Below are positions 35,168 through 46,913 of a stretch of 64,000 nucleotides of DNA, in pieces (the first letter of the stretch is position 1; each line of letters begins with the position of its first letter). The notes under the pieces were generated by a model. It did no database searches and was not told where the DNA came from. It saw only the letters and a list, made by a program, of their open reading frames with translations. The DNA lies in the NCBI GenBank assembly GCA_948474755.1, contig CAOLHI010000653.1, positions 558,001 through 622,000 on the forward strand, in the 5' to 3' direction. The translations under genes and the position numbers were made by a program. This stretch comes from Ctenosaura bakeri. Taxonomy: Eukaryota; Chordata; Lepidosauria; Squamata; Iguanidae.

Positions 35168-35362
35168 GGGCCATTTCTACACTACACTGTTGCAGTGCTA
35201 TTATTCTGCTTTCAACATCCTGTAGAATTCTGGGGTTTGTAATTTAGGGAGGCCAAAGAGCTCTCTGGCTGAGAATTCTAAATGTCCCTTCCTAAACTAC
35301 AATCCCCAGAATGCCATAGGATGTTAAAAGTAGAGTAATGGCAGTGTAGTGTGGAAATGCCC
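35168..35362. mobile_element. Palindromic Harbinger-like MITE, well preserved
   Basis: Left end GGCCATTTCTACACTACACT and right end AGTGTAGTGTGGAAATGCCC are near-perfect inverted repeats. The pairing goes on inward for about 80 bases per arm (TTCTGGGGTTTGTAATTTAG against AAACTACAATCCCCAGAATG). The centre is AGAGCTCTCTGGCTGAGAAT. No transposase. The three flanking bases are TAG on the left and TGG on the right. Confidence 0.85.
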
Positions 35363-35399
35363 TGGATTATCTAGGGAAATTTTAATTGGCTTTCAGGCC

Positions 35400-35830
35400 T
35401 ATGATGGTTCTGAAATGGTCTTGGTCATTCTGATGAATTCTTTCAGTTGTGAGAGACACTGGAAGGGCATGCTGTTCCTCTCTTATCTTCTAGCAGTTTT
35501 TGATACCACTTACTATGATAGTTTGAAGGATCAGATCTGAGTGATAGAGTGCAACTATCACCTGAAGGGCTGGTTTCGGAAAGTAAGTGATTCCAGTTTA
35601 TGGTGTTCCACAGAATTACATTTTATCCTCAGTGTTATAAGAAGCACTTCATTCAAAACATTGCAGATTTGAAAGGAAGTGTCACACATATGCAGATGAC
35701 ACATCTCTGCTTCTCTGCATCCTCTGTGTCAGTTGAGGCTGTGCAAGTACTGAATCAACAGATTCTGTAATAGGTTGATGATGGCAAAAAACTTGAAGGT
35801 GAATGAAGGTGAAGAAGATGGAGACAGTTC
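35400..35830 (+). mobile_element. LINE reverse transcriptase fragment (CR1/L3-like)
   Basis: Plus-strand frames give an 'AVFDTTYYDSL' type palm motif near 35490 and a 'YADDTSLLL' catalytic box near 35695, then 'VEAVQVLNQQIL'. These are the same RT motifs as in the 6.6-9.3 kb LINE. Reading frames are broken and both ends are truncated. Confidence 0.8.
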
Positions 35831-36067
35831 TCACAGGCAGGAGATTTTTGTGACAGGAATGGGTTATTCAACCTGTTCAGACTCTTCTTGAAAGAAGCAG
35901 CGTCTTGCTTGGGGATACACTTTCATCCAGTCTTGTAACTTTTTTAAAACTGACATTTTCCAGATAAGACTAAAAACACTACAAATGGATAAAAGGATAC
36001 ATATAGGAAAAAGAAAAGAACAACACGCAGGAAAACATAAAGACATATGAACTAAAAGTTAAAGAAT

Positions 36068-36098
36068 ACATAAGAAAGAAAGAAAGAAAGAAAGATAG
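36068..36098. repeat. (GAAA)n microsatellite
   Basis: About six AGAA units in a row within an A-rich stretch. Confidence 0.9.
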
Positions 36099-38194
36099 AA
36101 AAGAATCGACTTCCCACCTACGTTTGGATGGATTACAGCCAACCAATTGATTCAAACCTCTCTAAAAAGAATATACAGCATTTCCTTCCCCTCCCGTAGT
36201 TCATGTTAGAAAGAAAAAACGTATGAACTTTCTTCTCTCAGAGGTTAATGTATCAAGCATAATATTTCCATATTACTTTCTATTACATTGTATTACAATG
36301 TGCTTGCATGATAAATGATATTACATGTTGAATAACATTAATAGTACTAAATTATCTTAATGCTACTAATTTTAAATAAATGCTGCTTGTTGATTTAATT
36401 ACATACTTTTTTCACTAGTTAAGAGTATGGAGCTATTACATATTTATTGACCTTACTAAATCCAAATATATCATTACCATTTTATAGGCCCAATCCGTAC
36501 CATTATCCTAAATCTGTGAATTAATTATGTAATATATTCACTAGTTAAACTAAATGTATTACAAGTTTTATGACATCACCAAACCCAGATATTTAATACC
36601 ATTTTGTATTCTAAAATACATTACAGAACAGAATTAATTGACCTAGTCCACTTATTATTATCTTAGGTCTGTAACAATTTCTTAGTGTAATTTAGACCAT
36701 ATCTTTCATTTTGAATTTAACTCCCCTCATCTCTTATAGCTATCTTTTCCATGATTGCTTCTCACATAAAAATTTAAAATCACTGTCCTGAGACAGCATC
36801 TCAATTTTTGACATCTTTCTTACATCTCCCTCTGTATGGGAGTACATCAACCTAGTTTCTGTCAACCTTCTCACATAGTGTTTTAGAATCACAGTTTTTT
36901 CAGAACACCTTTATTTTTGACATCTTTCTCACCCCCTTTTAATCATGCAAGCTAAATCAACTTGATTTCATTCAGCCACAGTTTGCTTACAGATCAATTT
37001 TAAATTAATCTTCCCTTTCTCCTCCTTTTTGTAAACCAATATTTCTTGGTCATAAATGTCTCCCAACCCAGAAACTCCCTCCATTAACTCAGCTTGAGCT
37101 AGTCTCTCTGCCTGGCTTTTGTCTTCTTTTGCTTCCATGTCGGTTTCTGTGTCTTCCTCTTGTCTTAGCTTTTACAAAGTTCATTGACCTCTTTCCTCAT
37201 GATCACTATCACGTTCTTCTGCCGATTTAGGAATTCCCTGCATATTTCCTTCATTGTTCAACTGTTCCAGGGAAGAATCCATCTTTTGTTTAGTTTAACA
37301 GTTATAGAGTTAACAACTCACTTCACTCATGTCTAGACAGAAACTGCTAGAACACAGTGTTATTAACATTCAATTGATAACATCCATACTTTCTCACACT
37401 GTGATTTCTCTTTATTTAAATCCAGTTCTTCTTATAAATACAATTCAGTCTATCCACAAAACATATCCATTTATATCCTTAATTATTCTTTTTTAAAATG
37501 TCAACCTGAAATTATCTAATTCAATTGTCCCAGTCTTATGGGGCAAACAGACTTGATTACAGAAATAAGATAGCTGCAAAGGTTCTGCTGTTCCATCTTA
37601 ATTGCAAAGATTCTTCACCTTAATGAATTGAAAGGTTAATTAGAAGTTCTTCTTTTAAAAAGCAGGTTGCCAGTATAGAGCCATCAGATCTTCTGATCTA
37701 AACAGCTGTGTTTCATGGCAAGTTATTTCTCCTTTGGTCCTCCCTATGCACAATGGATTTACTAACAAGAAAACACATATAATGGGTATTTCAGACCTAA
37801 ATGGTAATCCTCCACTCCCTCTGTGGAGTACTATTCCAGCCAGAGGGACCTCTCTGGCCAGTACTTTTACTGTGAAAGTTCTCTTAGCTATTGAGCTGCA
37901 GCCATGGGCTTTTGCCCTCTGACCTGCCAGAAGTTGAGTCCCAGTCTTATAATTTGAGACCTGTATGACTTGAGCAGTCAGCAATGCTTTTGTCTGGTTC
38001 TCCAGTTTCATCCTTTTTGGAATAGGAATAGTCCGGTGACAATGGTGCATTCTCTAGTAATTCCCAAACCAGCTGGACTGCATTGCTCATACATGGGGCT
38101 ATCCTTGAAGACAACAGAGACATTTCCTGTAGTATAAAGTGTGACAGCCAAGATTGTGACTTGTCCTGTGGGGTGGATTCATACTGTACAGTAT
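36099..38194. other. AT-rich spacer with pyrimidine-rich stretches
   Basis: No gene supported. The phrase TTTTTGACATCTTTCT recurs about 110 bases apart (36808 and 36913), an imperfect local repeat. The open frame on the minus strand at 37655-38050 has no recognisable domain. Confidence 0.45.
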
Positions 38195-38262
38195 GTAAAA
38201 GGACAGCATTGGCTGCCTGTTCATTTGTCAGCCCAGTTCAAGGGGCTGGTTGCTTACCCTTG
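38195..38262 (+). mobile_element. Small LINE C-terminal fragment
   Basis: GCATTGGCTGCCTGTTCATT codes in one frame for 'HWLPVHLSAQFKGLV', the conserved segment after the RT of CR1/L3-type ORF2. It breaks off where the SINE at 38263 begins. Decayed LINE sequence may resume at about 38395-38530. Confidence 0.6.
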
Positions 38263-38394
38263 TGTGTGTATGTGCCTTCAAATTGCCTGTTGACTTATGG
38301 TGACCCCATGAATTTCACAGGGTTTCTTAGGCAAGGAATACTCAGAAGTGGTTTTCCCAGTTCCTTCCTCTGAAATATAGCATACAGAACTTTT
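38263..38394 (-). mobile_element. 5S-SINE copy lacking its 5S head
   Basis: Has the shared tail (plus-strand view GTGCCTTCAAATTGCCTGTT) and the body (GGCAAGGAATACTCAGAAGT, CCTCTGAAATATAGC). It stops at CATACAGAAC, just where the 5S-derived head would begin. It is therefore 5' truncated in its own orientation. Confidence 0.8.
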
Positions 38395-38639
38395 AGAGAG
38401 CCAAATATCTTAAGGAGTCTCTGCATCATCCTGCCTGTGTGGTATGTTTTCTGGGAAGGCTCTTCTCCAAGTAACTTTGAGGCAATATGGGAGAACAAGG
38501 GCAGAACTTGATGTGGCACACAATGTGACCCTGTCTTATGGAGGTGAGATGACACTGACTCTATGTTATAACACTTTAAAAACTACTATGACACTGTAAG
38601 ATGAAGGGTGATATTTAAATATTTTAAACTAGCATATAT

Positions 38640-39051
38640 ATCTAGCATTGCCTGGGGTTTTATTTTCTTATAGATAATACTTGTTAGAAAGATTTGAGAT
38701 CCCATGTCTCTAATTCCCCAAACTGTCTCATCCAGTATCTGTAACTTTTCCCCATATTCCCCAATCCAATCTGTATTCAGAGTTATTCACATACAGAGGT
38801 TGGGTTCCTGAGGGAATATATTGTCCTCCTCCTTGTTGCTAGGCCTCATCTCCATAGCAACCAGCTAGGCCCAAGAGCTCTTTGGCTGAGAATTCTAAAG
38901 ACCCTTTCCTAAATTGTGAACCCCAGGATTCCATAGAATCTTCTCAGGCAGCCAATCATACGATGTCTTCACCTGACACAACCAATCATATGAGGTCTTC
39001 GCCTGACACAGATAAACAAACATACAAACTTTGACTTTTATATAGTAGACT
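38640..39051. repeat. Tandem duplication, copy 1
   Basis: Starts AGCATTGCCTGGGGTTTTAT and ends CTTTGACTTTTATATAGTAG. It matches copy 2 (39053-39192 plus 39651-39952) along its length, including TCCAATCTGTATTCAGAGTT and CTAGGCCTCATCTCCATAGC. It also contains a decayed piece of the palindromic MITE core (GAGCTCTTTGGCTGAGAATT). Confidence 0.85.
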
Positions 39052-39052
39052 A

Positions 39053-39952
39053 GCCTATTTACCTGCCGTTGCCCAGGATTTTATTTTCTCATAGGTAATT
39101 CTGGTTAGAAATACCTTAGGAATTACTTTACCTTACCTTAGGAACTGGATGCAGTTGAAATACATAGATTTGAGATCTTGTGTCTCTAAGTCCAGAGGAG
39201 GGCGACCAAAATGGTGAGAGGCCTGGAAGCCATGCCCTATGAGGATAGACTTAGAGAGCTGGGTATGTTTAGTCTGCAGAAGAGAAGGTTAAGAGGGGAC
39301 ATGATAGCCATGTTTAAATATTTGAAGGGATGCCACATAGAGGAAGGAGAGGGCTTGTTTTCTGCTGCTCCAGAGACCAGGACAAGGAGCAATGGATTCA
39401 AGCTGCAGGAAAGGAGATTCCACCTGAACCTCAGGAAGAACTTCCTGACAGTCAGGGCTGTCTGGCAGTGGAATATGCTGCCTCGGAGTGTAGTGGAGTC
39501 TCCTTCCTTGGAGGTTTTTAAGCAGAGGCTTGATGGCCATCTGTCGGGATTGCTTTGAGGGTGTTCCTGCATGGCAGGGAGTTGGACTGGATGGCCCGTG
39601 AGGTCTCTTCCAACTCTAGATTTCTATGATTCTATGATTCTATGATTCTATCTGTCTTGTCCAGTATGTGTAACTTTTTCCTGTATTTCCCAATCCAATC
39701 TGTATTCAGAGTTATTAACATACAGAGTTTGGATTCCTGAGGGAATACACTGCCTTTCTTCTTGCTCCTAGGCCTCATCTCCATAGCAATTGGCCCGAGC
39801 TTTCTGGCTGAGGATTCTAAAGACTCCTCCTGAACTTCCAACCCCAGTATTCCATAGAATGAGGTCTTCACCTCACTCAGCCAATCATATGAGGACTTTG
39901 CCTGCCTGACATAGACAAACTCACAGACTTTGACTTTTATATAATATATAGA
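39053..39952. repeat. Tandem duplication, copy 2, split by a CR1
   Basis: The left part (GTTGCCCAGGATTTTATTTT to GTGTCTCTAAG) and the right part (CTGTCTTGTCCAGTATGTGT to TTTGACTTTTATATAATATA) match copy 1 continuously once 39193-39650 is removed. Confidence 0.85.
39193..39650 (+). mobile_element. CR1 LINE 3' end, 5' truncated
   Basis: An open frame at 39211-39558 codes for the CR1 ORF2 C-terminus ('[20 protein letters not shown]', later '[16 protein letters not shown]'). The UTR motif GGGAGTTGGACTGGATGGCC and the diagnostic end (TCTATGATTCTATGATTCTA) follow. It is less decayed than other LINE pieces here. It inserted into the second copy of a tandem duplication. Confidence 0.95.
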
Positions 39953-41884
39953 TAAATAAATACAATCATCAGGACAAGAACTAAATTGGTTTACACATAT
40001 GTAATGGGGCATTCAGCACCTAGCTATCACTTTCCATGGCATTTCCATGGTTTTTAATAAAATACATTTACTTAAACTACTTGATTAGGAAAACTTCTGA
40101 AACTTCTGAAATCAACTGAAGTTCTTACTCCACAAACTGTTGTCAGATAAATCTGTGAACTAGATGATACATTTTTAAAAATTGCTAGTTTGTTTTTAAG
40201 AAAACTTTATTTCAAATAACAGAAGTAATCATGAAGCTGACCCACCAAGATCTCAAAAAGGAAACCCCACCTAAATAAACAAAGAGCTGTTTCTGCAGAA
40301 CACATGTGGTAGATGGGAAAGGTTGTTGGTGTTTAAGAGTGAAAAGAATGCATGCCCCACCTCTTCCTTTGTAGGAGAAAGAGAATATCTTTTACTCGAA
40401 GAAAAGCACAATAAAGTTCAATTAAATGTAGGAATATTTAGTATCTATATTAAACTGGGGGGCTAATACAATATGAGCTTATGGTAGAAATGGGAGAAAT
40501 GATTCTGAATGCTCCTGTAAGGTTAAAAAGAAATGTTTACTGTCTCAGGAAATCTATCTTAGAATAGGGAAGGGGATCTATAAAAGAGGTTTATCTATAC
40601 TTGGTAAGAAGAATCCCTAAAAGCTGGCACTCATGCATGGGTGTAAGCTAGCAATCTGTGATTGAAGTTGAAGCCTCATGGATGCTCTTTCCCAGACAAA
40701 GCAGCAACTAACTTTTTGAGAGAACAAGGAATTGACATTTGCAGGTAAGAAGGAAGGAAAAGGCTTGGGCACAGAGACCAAAGAAAGATACGGGGGGGGA
40801 GGACAAGTGTTATCTAGATCCCCCCCCATTACTGTCTTTATACAAGCATTGATGCCTTTTTGCTTCCAACTCTGAAAACTTTATTATACATTACTAAATG
40901 AGATTTTGAGCATCTCAGTCTTTAGTTTTGAGATGAAACTCAAGAACTACATTCTGAACCACAACTTGCTACTTATCACATTGTGTCATAGGTTGGTCAT
41001 GTTCTATAAGTTCAACCAACAGCTTCAGGATATTTGACACAGAAATGCCATCCTCCCAGTAGTTCATCTTCATCAAGCTTTTGTGATCAATGTGTGTAAG
41101 CAGGCTTCCACATATTTAGTTTTCTATTTAAATCTAACAGTGACTCCCAACCCTTTCTCTAGATATATTAGACTACACCTCCCCCCATCCTTGCCATCAT
41201 GTCCATTGTGGATGATGAAAGTTAACATATGTAGGCAGCCAGGCTGAGGAAGGCTGACTAGAAAAATCTGTATGTTGTACCTCAACAGGCTTCTACAGTG
41301 ACTTACTAATATAGAGGGAGGGCAGGAATCTTGAATACAATACAATAAATAGCAGTATTTTAAAAGAGAGGAGAATTCATTATTTCAATGGTCATGCAGG
41401 CCTTATGGAATTGCCTGGATATGTTCCTATTGCATATGTCAATCTTCAACTAATTCTTTTCATCCAGAGGCCACCAGTTGGAACTGGATCATGACCTTAA
41501 CTGTTACCATGGCTGTGTGTTAGCAACAACTGTACATTTTCTTTGAAATAACTGGTGACAAATCATACAACTTCCTGCACATTTTCAGACCTAAAATAAT
41601 ATGATTTTAAATGTATTATTCATGAAGGCGGTGGTGGTGGTAGCGATGCTGGTGGTAGTGAAGGTGATCAGTGTCTTTTGAATTTGCGTTTTTTTCTACC
41701 CACTGCTTAAATATTTCCAGAAGCCATGCAGCCTTTTTATGCTCAGGAAAAGGACGCTGTTGAAGAAAATTTTCAGACTCCTACCATTAACCCTTTTCCT
41801 GTCTTCTCCATCATCTCTTGCTAGTATCTCCTGTAATTCAAAAGAGGAACTTCCTGAAACCTGTTGGTTCTGCCTGACCCAGAC
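39953..41884. other. Spacer, no gene supported
   Basis: A GGGGGGG/CCCCCCC pair lies near 40792-40827. A (GGT)n-like patch (GGCGGTGGTGGTGGTAG) is at about 41629-41645. No exon supported. Confidence 0.45.
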
Positions 41885-41982
41885 TAGGTTGGCTGCTCCT
41901 GAAACTGCAAACCCCAGGATTCCATAGGGTGTTGAAAGTGGAATCATAGCGCTATAACAGGCTAGTGCAGAAGTGGCCTAGA
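41885..41982. mobile_element. Right half of a palindromic MITE
   Basis: AACCCCAGGATTCCATAGGG, then GTGGAATCATAGCGCTATAA, then GCAGAAGTGGCC match the right arm of the 35168-35362 family. The left arm is missing. Confidence 0.6.
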
Positions 41983-42136
41983 TATAAAGGTTTTAATTTC
42001 CAGGCCACACTTTTGTTTTAGCATAAGCTGTAGCATTTCCCCTTTCCCCTGCTCACTTTGTTCCCTATTTTTCAGTTCCCTTGACTAGATTTTGTGGCTC
42101 CTGACTTAGGCTTTTCCCAATCTAAGTACTTCATAA

Positions 42137-42562
42137 TGTTACCCTGTATTGTGGGGGTCCCGGGAGAGATGCCCAAATAACCAAATAAAAACACAAGATG
42201 GGGGAAATTAGACTTGAGCACTCCCTCAAGCTAGCGAGAGGCAGGGTAACTTTAGCTGGGATCTTTAACCCTATGTCTACAGCGTCAGGTCAGAGAGCAG
42301 TTAGACAAGTTTTCAAAGTAACAAATAATAGTTTTTTTGAGAACAAACAACACAAAAGACACGACATACACTAACTAACTGAGAAATAGAAATGGAGAGT
42401 TTTGGGGGTAATGGGTAATATGACACCTTTTCTCGTAGTCCTGGAGAGAACGGACGGTTGCAGGGAAGAAAGCTCAGCGCGGTTCGCTGAGGGGGCGACT
42501 CACAAGTTTGATATCAAGAGATATCTAGTGCTCTCACCAGACATAACATAACCATGGTAACA
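42137..42562 (-). mobile_element. Solo LTR, minus orientation, shortened
   Basis: Ends TGTTACCCTG on the left and GGTAACA on the right (LTR-type TG...CA). Read on the minus strand it matches the LTR at 42979-43878 at both ends: TAGATATC..TTGATATCAA near the 5' end, and ACCTGACGC, CTCTCGCTAGC, CTCCCGGGACCCCC near the 3' end. About 470 bases of the U3 side are missing. Flanks ATAA and ATGA are a possible decayed 4-base duplication. No internal retroviral or retrotransposon genes are attached. Confidence 0.8.
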
Positions 42563-42978
42563 ATGATATCACTCCATAATGCAGCTGCTTTAAGTGGTTC
42601 CAAATGGTGAGTTTCAACCAATCGACATGATGCCTGTTGTAGATAGTGGAGTGGAGGCAGATTCACCAGAAACAAAGCAAGGGAGTTGCCAGAGGCAGAG
42701 TGTACCGTATCCAAATTGCCATGTAAGCATCCCTTGTTGTCTAAGTATACTTTGCACTCCCATAGTTAGGAGTGTGCAGTGAGATTTAGATGGGCAGCAC
42801 TTCATCTGCCCAAACAGTAGATCCACCCCTGCTTTCAACTATTTCTGCCTCCATCTTGACTCTCCAGTGGATCTGAGGTAGGAAGAGTCCACCATTAAAG
42901 ATGTGCTAAAAGTAATACTACATAGATAGTTAATCCCCCATGTGATCGCTCTACTAGTCCATGTTCTTTGGTTCCTGT
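42563..42978. other. Spacer between two inverted LTRs
   Basis: 416 bases. I see no gag, pol or env similarity and no other repeat. Confidence 0.5.
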
Positions 42979-43878
42979 TGTTACTGCAGGTTAGACTTCC
43001 TTGGAGATGCCCCTAGATATCATTTTGATATCAATGATTTGGCTCTCTTCCACCACCCCTCTCCATGTGTTTGTGAGGCCCCCAAACAAGCACAGACTAG
43101 GCATGGCCACTGATTGCTGGACATTCCATTCTCCACCCAGGCAGGCCAGAAATAGCCCAGATCCTTGCTTTAGGAGACCTCTCTGCAAACACCTTCATTA
43201 TGTATGCACACTGTTTACAAAGGACTCCCTGCCCCGAGCAGGCACCCTGGCAAGCTGAATACTTAACTGCCAAGCACTAAGCATTTGCATACTGGCTAAC
43301 TCTTTGTCAATTCAGACTTAACTCAATCATGCTAAATTCTGACCTTTCCAAAGCTTTGTCCCGCTCCTAAATCGCATTGTTTTCCCCAAGTATGGCTTAG
43401 CCTGCAGTCACATTTCTCCCTATAAAACCCCCCTGATTCTGAGACCTTCCTCGGATTGCTCCCAAGTTCCAGATCGTCTTGCTGCTGCTTTGCCCAGAGA
43501 GCTTCCCCTCAGCCCCACGTGCTGAGCTACATCGCACCCCAGCAGCGCTCTCTATCTGCTTTCCAGACTCCAGGAACAGGTTCTGTATCACCCGAATCAA
43601 CTATCCCTCTCAAAAATCCCGCTATCCAACTCAAACCTTTATTTTCTTTAGTTATCTGTGTGCGTGTGTTGCTTACATTGTGTGCCTGTATGTAATAAAG
43701 ATCATTCATTTATTTTCAACATGATTTGCTTCTTGACTTGGCCTGACACCGTAAACATTGGGTTACAAGATCCTGCCTCTCGTTTCGCCAACAGTGCTCT
43801 AAGCTAATTTTCTCCGAAGTGTGTTGTTGTTTGGTTATTTAGGTGTCCCTCCCGGGACCCCCAGTAAACAGGGTAACA
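42979..43878 (+). mobile_element. Solo LTR, about 900 bp
   Basis: Begins TGTTACTGCAGG and ends CAGGGTAACA. The four bases CTGT flank it on both sides (42975-42978 and 43879-43882), a typical LTR target duplication. It carries a TATA box (TATAAAA, 43421-43427) and, 267 bases on, AATAAA (43694-43699). This fits a U3-R-U5 layout with transcription in plus orientation. No coding region adjoins it, so it is probably a solo LTR left by recombination. Whether the parent was an endogenous retrovirus or a Ty3/Gypsy element cannot be told from the LTR alone. Confidence 0.88.
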
Positions 43879-45828
43879 CTGTAACCTGCCAGATTATGAT
43901 GTACCAGCAAATTCCTCCCTATAGGTCTGTGTTGCTTTTTTCCTGATCCATCCTGCTGTGGTTCTGCTTTTCCTTTACTTCACCCAACCTAGCAATGCCA
44001 TCACCTCTATCCAAATCTGATAAAAAATTCACCCATAGAACATTTAGAGTGATTGTGTAGAAAGACCCAAGCAGTCCATGTTAGCAATGATCATGAGTTC
44101 ATTGGCTGAACCTGGAGAAACCTTTGAGCTGACAGGAAATCAATTTAAATACCTACTACTGAAGGACTGTGTTACTAATTCTTTTCTCAACCCTGCTCTG
44201 ATGACTAAAAGCATGAAAAAGGTGGTAGGTTTTTCCCAATCTAATCAGCTGTATAAGCACCCACTTAATCTCTGATACAGAGATAACACCGCTTCTACCA
44301 TCTATTGGCACACAATCCATTAGATATCAGTTGGACCCCAAGAGCCCTCTGAGCCTGTCCAGATTGATCTGATAGCAGGACCCAAATTTGTTTGGTCTAG
44401 AGACACCATCCTTTATCTATCTGAAGTGTCACAGCACATGCATGCCACCATACAGCAAAATCATTATAGATTAGAGTTAGTTTCAAGTGGCAGATTAATC
44501 GGGCTGTTTTCCCCCCAATAACCTTGAAAGAGATTTTACCTTTGTATTGCATGTTCAGTTAGGAAGTACATTAAACGCTTAAAGCACAATAGCACTTAGA
44601 TCTGCAATGTATTCCTACTTTTTGATCTCTTGTACATCAGAAATGAACGAGTTAAATTTTGCTTTAGTCACTGATAATTGCTTTGGAGGAAATGAAATCA
44701 ACAGTTGTGATGTTATCTCCGTATGTATTACAGATATCAGATGTGTTATATATTAGAAGGGGGACATTTATTATTTATTGTATTTATTATTATGTTGTTT
44801 ATATCACACAGTTTATAGATTTTTTAAAACAGTGGAACAATATAATAACATTAATTAATTAATTAATTAATTAACATTATTGTATTGCTGCACTGTTTTA
44901 ACAAATTATGCTGCTTGTTTGTCAGTTTCAAGTTATTCATAAACATTTTGAGCTTTAATGCAATTTGAATCCTATCTCTCATTTGCTGGCAATTATATCT
45001 AGCAAATCTCAGGTTTTCTAACAACATTTCTGCCATTTGGTAAGTATGTTTTACTTCGTTACCAATTCAGAAAAACAGTAAATAGCCCCCAAAGAGGTGG
45101 GGGCAGATTAGTGTATTTCGAAGGAAGGGGAGGCATTATCAAAAACACACAAAAGGAAATTAAGCATGAATAGTTTCATTAATTGGTCATGTCTGGAACC
45201 CAATATCCTGTTGGGAAAGTGAGAGATAGTAATGTATCTCTCAAGCAAGGTAATCCAATTGGCAAAGCAGACGCTGAACAACAATCTGTCCCATGTCCCC
45301 CTGCCAGCACATGTACTGGGTCTAGCAGAGAAAGAAGTTTACTCTTTGTGGTAGAACACCTAAAAGTATTGTTACTTAGAAATACTAGTGCAAAGTTAAA
45401 TTATGGTCTTATAGATAATAGAGAAGAAAGATAACAGGTTATTTGATGCAGGAAAAGAGAAGGTATGGAAAATACATCACAAACAGAATGTCACATTCAC
45501 ATGAGGCCTGAACTCCTATGGAATAACATTCAAAGTAGCTACCAGTGAATATAGACGTGCATGAAGTTAACATTTTTACTATTCTCTTTGGATATTTATG
45601 TGGTTTGTGCCACAGATCCCTGGATTTTCAGAATAGATAAACGTTTCTATTATAGTTACTTTTGGGAGAAAAAAGTTGTTTTTAAAGTTGTGACCATAAT
45701 AGAAACTAGCTCCCCTTGGGGAGGAGGTTTGGAACTATCTCTAGCAGATTACTTTTTAAATGTCAAATTTCACATCCAGATATGAAAGATGAAAGTTTCC
45801 ATTGCAGGAACAAAGCTTAACATTTCAT
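43879..45828. other. AT-rich spacer
   Basis: No gene supported. A long imperfect hairpin lies at 44824-44901: arms TTAAAACAGTGGAACAATAT and ATTGCTGCACTGTTTTAA around (TTAA)n, about 36 bases each with a few mismatches. It could be a small MITE. Confidence 0.5.
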
Positions 45829-46340
45829 TAATTAATTTATTTAAATATCCCACCCCGTATCCTTGGATCTCAGAGTGGCATTCAGATAAAATTAGCTTAA
45901 AATAATTCAGAACAATTTAAATTTAAAATAGTACAAAATAATTTAAATCATCTAAAAACATACTCAGCAACAATTAAAATGTATTTTACAATTTAACAAA
46001 ATAAATTAAAGCAGTTTTAAATCACTACAGATATGGTCAAAAACATTAAACCTCAAAGGCTTTGATAAAGAGCCATGTTTTAATCTGACACCAGAAAAGA
46101 GCTTGAATCTATGCCAGTCATCTTCCAAGGGAAGTCATTATGCAATAGGGGTGCCACAACAGAGAAAACTGTTTCCTACGTACTGATAAACTTATTGAGG
46201 ATTCACATATTAAAAAAGGTAGTAGGTGGGTAATTAAAGCTTTTATATTCCACTGACTCCAGTGGGAACACGTGCTAGTTCTCACACTGAAAAATGATGA
46301 AAGCACTTATCTAACTGGATAGTGCCCAGTAACCACATAA
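45829..46340 (-). mobile_element. LINE 3' end, CR1/L3-like, minus orientation
   Basis: On the minus strand the end reads GGGGTGGGATATTTAAATAA, the common amniote LINE tail. Upstream are CCCTTGGAAGATGACTGGCA and TTTTCTCTGTTGTGGCACCC, which fit the 3' part of such elements. Decayed, no intact frame. Confidence 0.65.
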
Positions 46341-46659
46341 CATGACTGCTAATACTTTCATGGATTGATTTTAGAAGGCATAAATTAGAATGAAAGATAA
46401 CCAACATTCTATCATTAATCTCATGCTTTTACAAAATATTCATTAACCATCTTACAATAATGGAAAGAAAAAAATTAGGACAGCCTTACAATCTATCTTT
46501 GGAACAATATCTTCTTTGACAGGCTGCTATAGATAGCTAATTTGTGAGGTGATTATTGGTCCAATGATATCTAAGGCATCATGTTTTGTTGGCCAAATGT
46601 GTTCTCAATGAAGCCATCCATTACAAAAGATAAAAATAATAGCTAGAATATAGAAGGAT

Positions 46660-46913
46660 TGTAAGTGGAATTACAGAAAATAGCCAAGCTGTCTTTTCCC
46701 CAAAATGTATGGGTACATGGTTTTAATCTTTCAAGCTGTTTTAACTTGTTAAAATATTTAATACATTTTAGTTTATTTCAACTATTTTTATTGTTTTAAA
46801 TTCTGAAATATTTTAAAACATTTAAGTTAATTTTGCTTGTACACTGCCTTGACTTGCCACGATATATGATGGGGTATAAATATTTTAATTACTTAATAAA
46901 TAAATGAATATAT
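46660..46913 (+). mobile_element. LINE 3' tail, CR1/L3-like
   Basis: ATTGTTTTAAATTCTGAAAT, then TTGCTTGTACACTGCCTTGA, then GATGGGGTATAAATATTTTA and AATAAATAAATG. This order is the usual LINE tail ('gtaagccgccttgag...gggtataaataaat'). Confidence 0.75.

Noticed and set aside
37655..38050. 131-codon minus-strand frame
   Set aside because: No domain recognised. It overlaps a plus-strand frame and lies close to LINE debris.
39211..39558. 115-codon frame as a host gene
   Set aside because: It is the C-terminus of CR1 ORF2, followed by the CR1 3' UTR and its TTCTATGA repeats.
42137..43878. Single DNA transposon with very long inverted repeats
   Set aside because: Internal TG...CA borders, a CTGT duplication around the right copy alone, and TATA/AATAAA signals fit two solo LTRs better.
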